Shown here in pieces: positions 59,150 to 64,000 of a DNA stretch of 64,000 bases. The notes under the pieces were generated by a model. It ran no database searches. It was given only the letters and a program-made list of their open reading frames with translations, and had not been told where the DNA came from. Origin of the DNA: Bog-473 sp963719485 (GTDB lineage: Bacteria; Actinomycetota; Acidimicrobiia; Acidimicrobiales; RAAP-2); NCBI GenBank assembly GCA_963719485.1, contig OY970387.1, positions 4,092,001 to 4,156,000 on the forward strand, in the 5' to 3' direction. The number at the start of each line of letters is the position of its first letter. Position 1 is the first letter of the stretch. The position numbers and the translations under genes were made by a program.

Positions 59150-60277
59150 GTGGATGCGGAGCGAGGCACACTCGACGACGTTGTCGCCAAATTCCAAGAC
59201 TTCCTCGACCGCCGACTGCCCCCATTCAAAGAGCGATGGGAGGATCCGAGCAGCTGGGACGCCAGGCGCAGCTGGCAACAAGTGCTCAATGAAGAAGGTT
59301 GGGCAGCCCCCCGCTGGCCAGTTGAGCACGGCGGAGGGGGTCTTGCTCCCCACCAGGCATTCCAGGTCGTGGAGATGCTCACTGCAGCAGGCTTTGGGCT
59401 CCTTCCGGGGATCGTGGGCTTGAATTACATAGGGCCCACGATCATTGGATGGGGAACTGAGCAGCAGAAGGCGGAACACCTCCCGAAGATATTGGATACC
59501 AGCGAGATCTGGTGCCAAGGATTCAGTGAGCCTGAAGCAGGGTCCGACCTGGCTTCGCTGCGTACAAGCGCAGTTCGTGATGGTGAGGCGTTCATCGTGA
59601 ACGGGCAGAAGATCTGGACTTCCAACGCTATGGCCGCCACGCACATGGAATTGCTTGTCCGAACAGACCGGTCAGCCCCGAAGCACCGTGGAATCTCGGC
59701 GCTGATCGTGGACATGGCGACTCCAGGTATCGAGCGCCGGCCGATAAAGCAGATCGATGGCGGCGAGACCTTCGCCGAGGTGTTCTTCACGGACGTCCGT
59801 ATTCCGGTCGCCAATCTCTTGGGACCGGAAAACCAGGGCTGGCAGGTCACAATGTCGACGCTCGGATACGAACGGGCGGGATCAGCGTCCATGACGCGAC
59901 GTCTCGCGGTGGAAACAACCGCCCTGGTGGAACAGCAGCAGGGGCGCGATCTCACAGCAGAGACGCAGTCCGAGCTCATTCGGCGGTATATCGAGGTCAA
60001 GGTCATTGAGGCGTTGGGTGAACAAACGCTCGCCCAGGTATCCGAGGGTGAAGAGCCGGGCGCCGAGCTCTCAATCGTCAAGCTCATGTACACGGAGGCA
60101 TGTCAGCGTCTCGGCGCATTGCGGCTCGCATTGGCGGGCGAAGAAGGCATCGCCGGAGGCGATCCTGGGGCCGTGGAGAGCTACCTGAATGCACGATCCT
60201 TGACTATTGCGGGGGGTACGACTCAGGTGATGAAAAACATCATGGCGGAGCGAGTGCTCGGACTTCCGAAGGGCTAA
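59150..60277 (+). CDS. Acyl-CoA dehydrogenase, canonical subunit
   Basis: 375 aa from GTG 59150. It has FSEPEAGSDLASLR, VNGQKIWTSNAMAATHM and the C-terminal IAGGTTQVMKNIMAERVLGL. Its stop overlaps the next ATG (TAATG), so it is made with the divergent partner as an alpha2beta2 enzyme. This is the third such pair in the window. It should oxidise an acyl-CoA feeding the neighbouring aldolase and CoA-transferase steps. Confidence 0.88.
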   Translation: MDAERGTLDDVVAKFQDFLDRRLPPFKERWEDPSSWDARRSWQQVLNEEGWAAPRWPVEHGGGGLAPHQAFQVVEMLTAAGFGLLPGIVGLNYIGPTIIGWGTEQQKAEHLPKILDTSEIWCQGFSEPEAGSDLASLRTSAVRDGEAFIVNGQKIWTSNAMAATHMELLVRTDRSAPKHRGISALIVDMATPGIERRPIKQIDGGETFAEVFFTDVRIPVANLLGPENQGWQVTMSTLGYERAGSASMTRRLAVETTALVEQQQGRDLTAETQSELIRRYIEVKVIEALGEQTLAQVSEGEEPGAELSIVKLMYTEACQRLGALRLALAGEEGIAGGDPGAVESYLNARSLTIAGGTTQVMKNIMAERVLGLPKG

Positions 60278-61344
60278 TGGTGGCCGCGACATCTATTGCT
60301 GAACGCCGCGAATTGCGGGATTCAACCCGCTCCTTTCTTGCGCACACCTGTCCGGAATTGAGCACGGATTCCCGGATCTGGGATAGAGACAGGCTGGACC
60401 AGGCCTTTTGGGGACGAACGGCCTCTGAGGTTGCGCTGCAAGGGCTCCTTGTCCCGGAGCGTTTCGGTGGGCTCGGTCTCGGGGTCGCCGAGGCCGTCGT
60501 CGTCGCCGAAGAGGCGGGTCGTGTCCTCCTTTCTCAACCCCTTGTCTCGAGTGCATTGCTGGCGACTCTCGCCGTTTCGCATATCGACAACCCCCTCCTT
60601 CAGCGCCTCGCATCCGGTGACGCCATTGCAGTTCTGGTTCTTGACGCCGACGTCGAGGTCCGTACTGCGGGCGACAAGCACGCGATCACCGGCACAGCTC
60701 CCTCTGTCCTCGATGGGATGTTTGCAACAGAGTTCTTGGTGGCGACCCGCAATGGCATCTTTGCTGTTGGGAGCGAGGCCGTTCAGCGCCAGGCGGTAGA
60801 GGGGATCGACCTCACACGCGGGTTTGCGGCGGTGAGATTCTCCGACAGCTTGGCCGCATTCGTCGGAGAGGTTCCGCTCGATCGACTCTTCGATCTGGCT
60901 GCCGTACTCGCCTCAGCAGAACTCGTGGGTCTCGCCGACTGTGCGTTGGCACGCGCCGTTGACTACGCCGGCCAACGCGAGCAGTTCGGAAAGATGATCG
61001 GATCGTTTCAGTCGATTAAACACCTCTGCGCAGACATGTTCACGGCGGTTGAATCATCACGAGCAGTCGTGGCCGCAGCCGCCCTAGCGACTGGCGATGA
61101 CGACCCCTCTCAATTTCAAGAACTGGCCTCGGTGGCCAAGGCATATTGCAGCGAGCAGTGCCCGCGCGCGATCGAATCTTTGATACAGATTCTCGGAGGC
61201 GTGGGGTTCACATGGGAGAACCCTGCCCATCTTCTCCTGAGGCGGGCCAAAGCCCTCGAGGTGCTTTTCGGGGATCCCGGCTGGCATCGGGCGCGTCTGA
61301 CCTCGCTGCTGCATCTCGGTGCCCCCGTACCAGCGATTCGCTAG
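60277..61344 (+). CDS. Acyl-CoA dehydrogenase, divergent partner subunit
   Basis: 355 aa from ATG 60277, overlapping the previous stop by one base; a longer frame from 60100 is rejected. N-terminal helices (SIAERRELRDSTRSFLAHTC) and C-terminal helices (GQREQFGKMIGSFQSIKHLC, IQILGGVGFTWENPAHLLLR) are typical. The middle domain lacks the SEPxAGSD loop. It is the FadE28/34-like partner. It converges on the CoA-transferase gene with 45 bp between. Confidence 0.86.
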   Translation: MVAATSIAERRELRDSTRSFLAHTCPELSTDSRIWDRDRLDQAFWGRTASEVALQGLLVPERFGGLGLGVAEAVVVAEEAGRVLLSQPLVSSALLATLAVSHIDNPLLQRLASGDAIAVLVLDADVEVRTAGDKHAITGTAPSVLDGMFATEFLVATRNGIFAVGSEAVQRQAVEGIDLTRGFAAVRFSDSLAAFVGEVPLDRLFDLAAVLASAELVGLADCALARAVDYAGQREQFGKMIGSFQSIKHLCADMFTAVESSRAVVAAAALATGDDDPSQFQELASVAKAYCSEQCPRAIESLIQILGGVGFTWENPAHLLLRRAKALEVLFGDPGWHRARLTSLLHLGAPVPAIR

Positions 61345-61389
61345 CCATCACGACTTGGTCAATGGTCGTCGGATGTGCTTCCGGAGCAC

Positions 61390-63705
61390 CTACCGATAGA
61401 CGGGAGGAAGAGACACCAGCCTGATTGGGTGACCCTCAACCGCAACACCTTGTTCGACGAGTCCGTCGATCTGCTCGTCGTCGAAGCCTGCGGTTCTGAG
61501 CACGCCACGGGTGTGTTCACCCACACCTGGTGTGAATTTGGAGCCCCGACGCGCCGAGCGGCCGAACGTTGCGCAATTGCCCGTCCCAGAAATGAACCCC
61601 CCGTCATCAGTTGGGTACAACTGAACCATCTCTCGCTCCAGGAGCCTGGGGTCGCGGATCACCTGAGAAATTTTGCGAGCCGGAACCGCCGGCAATCCAG
61701 CTTTGTTCAGCGCACCGACGACGTCATTTGCCGTACGCCGGACCAGGCGCTCTTCGATGCGCGGGATCGCTTTGGCGGGATCTTCCAATTCAGCAGAGCT
61801 GAGGCCCAGTACGACACTCATGGCGGCGGCAGAGTCGACTGCGCGCGTCTCACTGATTCGGATCCAGCCATCGGCGACCTGGTAGAGGCGGTCATACGGC
61901 CCATCGCCCAGGTAATCCTCTCCCCCCTCTCGTGCAGGCGGTCGTCCCTCAAATCGGACCAAGTCGCCAGCTTGGAGATAGGTCGCTGTCCCGGCGAGGG
62001 AGTCCCAGGCGCGTTGCCCCTGACCTGTCTCGTTCCGATGGTGCAAGGCGAGGCACACTCCAAGCGCAGACATGGCCGCCGTCGCGATGTCGCAAATGGC
62101 AATCGACGTCACGACGGGATCATCAGACCCGCCCTGCGCCTTCATCATTCCGGACTCTCCCTGAAGGACCATGTCGACGCCTGGTCGACCCTGGAGCTCA
62201 CCAACCTCCCCATAGCCAGACAGCGACAGCGTCACCAGGCCTGGGTTGAGGGCAGAAAGCGTGTCGAAATCGATCTTCAACTGCTCCGTCACCCCTGGGC
62301 GCAGCCCGTCGATGAAAGCATCCGCTTTTTTAACCAGTCCGTGGAAGGCCTCTCGACCTTCTGGCCGCTTCAGGTCTATTGCGAAACTCTCCATGCCGCC
62401 GTTGTATCCGTACGCGAACTGGCGAAACGAGTCGGGTGCGACCGCCTCGACCTTTATCACTCGAGCCCCAAGTTCTGACAAGAGACTGCCCGCATATGGG
62501 GTCGCCACAAACGGGCCGCTATTGAGGACGGTCACGCCAGCCAAGGGTCCCGGCCGGATAGGCGGCAGCTCTCCGCCTGCATACGCAAGTTGGGCCCAAG
62601 GCTCAACGAGCTCATTGTGCTGGCCCAACGTCGGAGCCGGCCCACGAATCCGTCCGGGCGTGAGGGTCAAGTTGAGCGGTATGCCCGGCATGACCACCTG
62701 CCCGTGCTCGGGATCGTCAACCTCGACTCTCATCCCAATCGCTTCCACCTGGGGCTGGTCCAACCATTCGTCTCGATCATTGACCGGACCGCAGGGCACA
62801 CCCAGATCGTCAAAAATCTTGAGCCACTCGGATTGGCTCTTGGCCATGAATGCTTCGGCAATCTTTGCCTGAACCCATTCAAAGTTCTGAGGCAACAACA
62901 GTCCCTGGGTGGAGCCCCCCATCCGCTCTTCGGAGAGCAGGTCGCCCAGGCCAAGAGCGTCGAGTACCGCCCGTTCAAACTTGCCGCCCAGACCGCCAAC
63001 GGCGAGCCAGCCGCCATCGCCCGCCTGTACTCGGGTGTAGGTCGGATGGCGGCCACCCGCGCCAGTGGCTGTATTTGGATCATCGCTGTCCGGGTCAATG
63101 ACCAGGAACGGCATAGCCAGCAACGTAAGCGCGTTGATGCCCGAGACCTCGACCAGTTGACCGGCACCCGATTTCTGCCGTTCTATCAGGGCCGCAACCG
63201 TGCAGACCGCTCCCCACAGTCCGTGGACATAGAGGATCGTCGGATTTACAAGATCGACCGGCCGGCCGCTCACTGACGCCTGCCGGCGGGATATGCCACC
63301 GATCGCCCCAAGAAGCTCGGCGCTCTCCGCTCCCCCGAACCACGGCGTGTGCCCACGCAGGTAGGGCGGGAGTTCAACGATGACGAGTCTGGGACACTCG
63401 GAGAGGAGCTCGTGAGTCTCCAGATGAAACTGGTCCAACTGCGGCTCTCCATTGGTCAGCAGGACATCAGCCCCTTGGATGTGCTCTCTGAGCCAAGCAA
63501 GGCGGCCGGGATCCGCTGGGTCGATGACCACTCCCCTCTTTCCTCGATTCCACATCGCAAAGCCCGGAGTGCTTCGAGAGGGATCGCCCTCGAGGGATTC
63601 AATCTTGACCACGTCGGCACCGAAATCCGCCAGGAACATACCGACGATCGGCCCGGCGACACCAGTGGTCAAGTCAATCACGCGTATATTTGTCAAGGCA
63701 TCCAT
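61390..63705 (-). CDS. Double-domain CaiB/BaiF (class III) CoA-transferase
   Basis: 771 aa from ATG 63705, with GGAG eleven bases upstream; a TTG at 63726 is in frame. Two tandem CaiB units are visible. The first begins IRVIDLTTGVAGPIVGMFLA (~5-385); the second begins LAGVTVLNSGPFVATPYAGS (~390-771). Compared by eye with formyl-CoA transferase, the nucleophilic Asp (MQDA) is replaced by Asn in the first half (VSGINALT) and Gly in the second (WDSLAGTA). Either the true Asp is elsewhere or the protein has another role. A fused heterodimer would still bind CoA esters. It lies beside the third acyl-CoA dehydrogenase pair. Confidence 0.85.
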   Translation of the reverse strand: MDALTNIRVIDLTTGVAGPIVGMFLADFGADVVKIESLEGDPSRSTPGFAMWNRGKRGVVIDPADPGRLAWLREHIQGADVLLTNGEPQLDQFHLETHELLSECPRLVIVELPPYLRGHTPWFGGAESAELLGAIGGISRRQASVSGRPVDLVNPTILYVHGLWGAVCTVAALIERQKSGAGQLVEVSGINALTLLAMPFLVIDPDSDDPNTATGAGGRHPTYTRVQAGDGGWLAVGGLGGKFERAVLDALGLGDLLSEERMGGSTQGLLLPQNFEWVQAKIAEAFMAKSQSEWLKIFDDLGVPCGPVNDRDEWLDQPQVEAIGMRVEVDDPEHGQVVMPGIPLNLTLTPGRIRGPAPTLGQHNELVEPWAQLAYAGGELPPIRPGPLAGVTVLNSGPFVATPYAGSLLSELGARVIKVEAVAPDSFRQFAYGYNGGMESFAIDLKRPEGREAFHGLVKKADAFIDGLRPGVTEQLKIDFDTLSALNPGLVTLSLSGYGEVGELQGRPGVDMVLQGESGMMKAQGGSDDPVVTSIAICDIATAAMSALGVCLALHHRNETGQGQRAWDSLAGTATYLQAGDLVRFEGRPPAREGGEDYLGDGPYDRLYQVADGWIRISETRAVDSAAAMSVVLGLSSAELEDPAKAIPRIEERLVRRTANDVVGALNKAGLPAVPARKISQVIRDPRLLEREMVQLYPTDDGGFISGTGNCATFGRSARRGSKFTPGVGEHTRGVLRTAGFDDEQIDGLVEQGVAVEGHPIRLVSLPPVYR

Positions 63706-63990
63706 ATATTGAAGATCTCCAATCAAATGCGGCAGGTGCCGGTAAGGAACGGGCTGGAGGGAGTAGTGCCCAGTCTATATTTCGACTCGTTGACATGCGA
63801 GGCGCCGAGCAATTTGCAGGCCGAGTTTGCGCTGGTAAAATAGGTGGAAAGCGCCGAACAACCGTTCACTCCTGGTAGCCCAGGCTGCGGCTGCGCTTGG
63901 AGATGATCTACTCACCCGCCCGCGGGTTCCATATTGTGGGGTGGCCGGAGTCGCATCTGGGGGGCTCTTGGCCGAACCGAGGAAGGCTAA
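63706..63990. promoter_or_regulatory. Divergent region at the right edge
   Basis: 285 bp between the CaiB gene and a putative rightward gene. CCATATTG occurs at 63929-63936 and an AT-rich block catatatt overlaps the CaiB start. GAGGAAGG (63979-63986) precedes ATG 63991. I see no other gene. Confidence 0.4.
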
Positions 63991-64000
63991 ATGGCGCTAG
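63991..64000 (+). CDS. Start of an unidentified gene (cut by window edge)
   Basis: ATG 63991 (MAL...) is preceded by a good ribosome site GAGGAAGG with 4-bp spacing. Only three codons are visible, so no function can be given. Confidence 0.4.

Noticed and set aside
61375..62478. 367-aa plus-strand ORF
   Set aside because: Antisense shadow of the CaiB double CoA-transferase.
1..64000. CRISPR arrays, rRNA genes, complete tRNAs or recognisable riboswitches
   Set aside because: None seen by eye; the regular repeats found (11851-12002) are short, few and inverted, unlike CRISPR repeats.

Overview
The window looks like a chromosome segment, or a large integrated element, of a high-GC actinomycete (Actinomycetota; Acidimicrobiia-like is my guess). 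Signs are frequent GTG/TTG starts, a SARP/BTAD-type regulator, F420-type LLM oxidoreductases, NDP-forming acyl-CoA synthetase, steroid-type acyl-CoA dehydrogenase pairs and lipid-transfer thiolase/DUF35 genes. I see no rRNA, complete tRNA or CRISPR array.

Region 1 (1-5.3 kb, minus strand) is the promoter-proximal end of a class 1 DISARM-type anti-phage operon: the SNF2-like helicase drmD, then the start of the methylase drmMI, which runs off the left edge. A repeat-rich stretch (5.3-5.9 kb) precedes it and includes a tRNA-3'-end-like sequence.

Region 2 (5.9-12.2 kb) is a conjugation/mobilisation module: a small unknown gene and a SARP-like regulator on the plus strand, and a minus-strand operon of an excisionase-like HTH protein, a MobF relaxase-helicase and a VirD4/TraG-type coupling protein. 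Upstream of that operon is a symmetric array of 12-bp-period repeats and GC-rich hairpins that could be oriT or excision/control sites. No integrase is visible.

Region 3 (12.3-18.8 kb) holds a decayed gene, a small four-helix membrane protein, and two convergent genes: a DNA amino-methyltransferase and an 863-aa GHKL (MORC/MutL-like) ATPase with a PD-(D/E)XK nuclease motif. This pair is the best candidate here for a poorly described restriction-like defence system. A broken IS481-type transposase and a hairpin-rich stretch mark the border with the next region.

Region 4 (19.4-64 kb) is a large catabolic cluster. It has a Liv-type ABC importer (two binding proteins, a LivH-LivM-LivG triple fusion, LivF), seven acyl-CoA dehydrogenase genes (three adjacent pairs plus one frameshifted single copy), three SDRs, two enoyl-CoA hydratase-like proteins, a MaoC-like protein and a thiolase. 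It also has an Ltp2-like thiolase with a DUF35 partner, a double CaiB/BaiF CoA-transferase, an NDP-forming acyl-CoA ligase and an acetyl-CoA hydrolase/transferase. Oxidative and hydrolytic genes include a P450, an alcohol and an aldehyde dehydrogenase, two LLM oxidoreductases, an epoxide hydrolase, an alpha/beta hydrolase, two amidohydrolases, a VOC protein, a cupin, an ABM monooxygenase and an isochorismatase-like hydrolase. Together they suggest import of an organic acid or terpenoid/steroid-like substrate, oxygenation, CoA activation, and beta-oxidation with retro-aldol side-chain cleavage. No transcription factor is seen across these 45 kb, but an AT-rich motif close to CCATATTGG recurs, mostly between genes. 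Function calls come from motifs read by eye; no database search was run.
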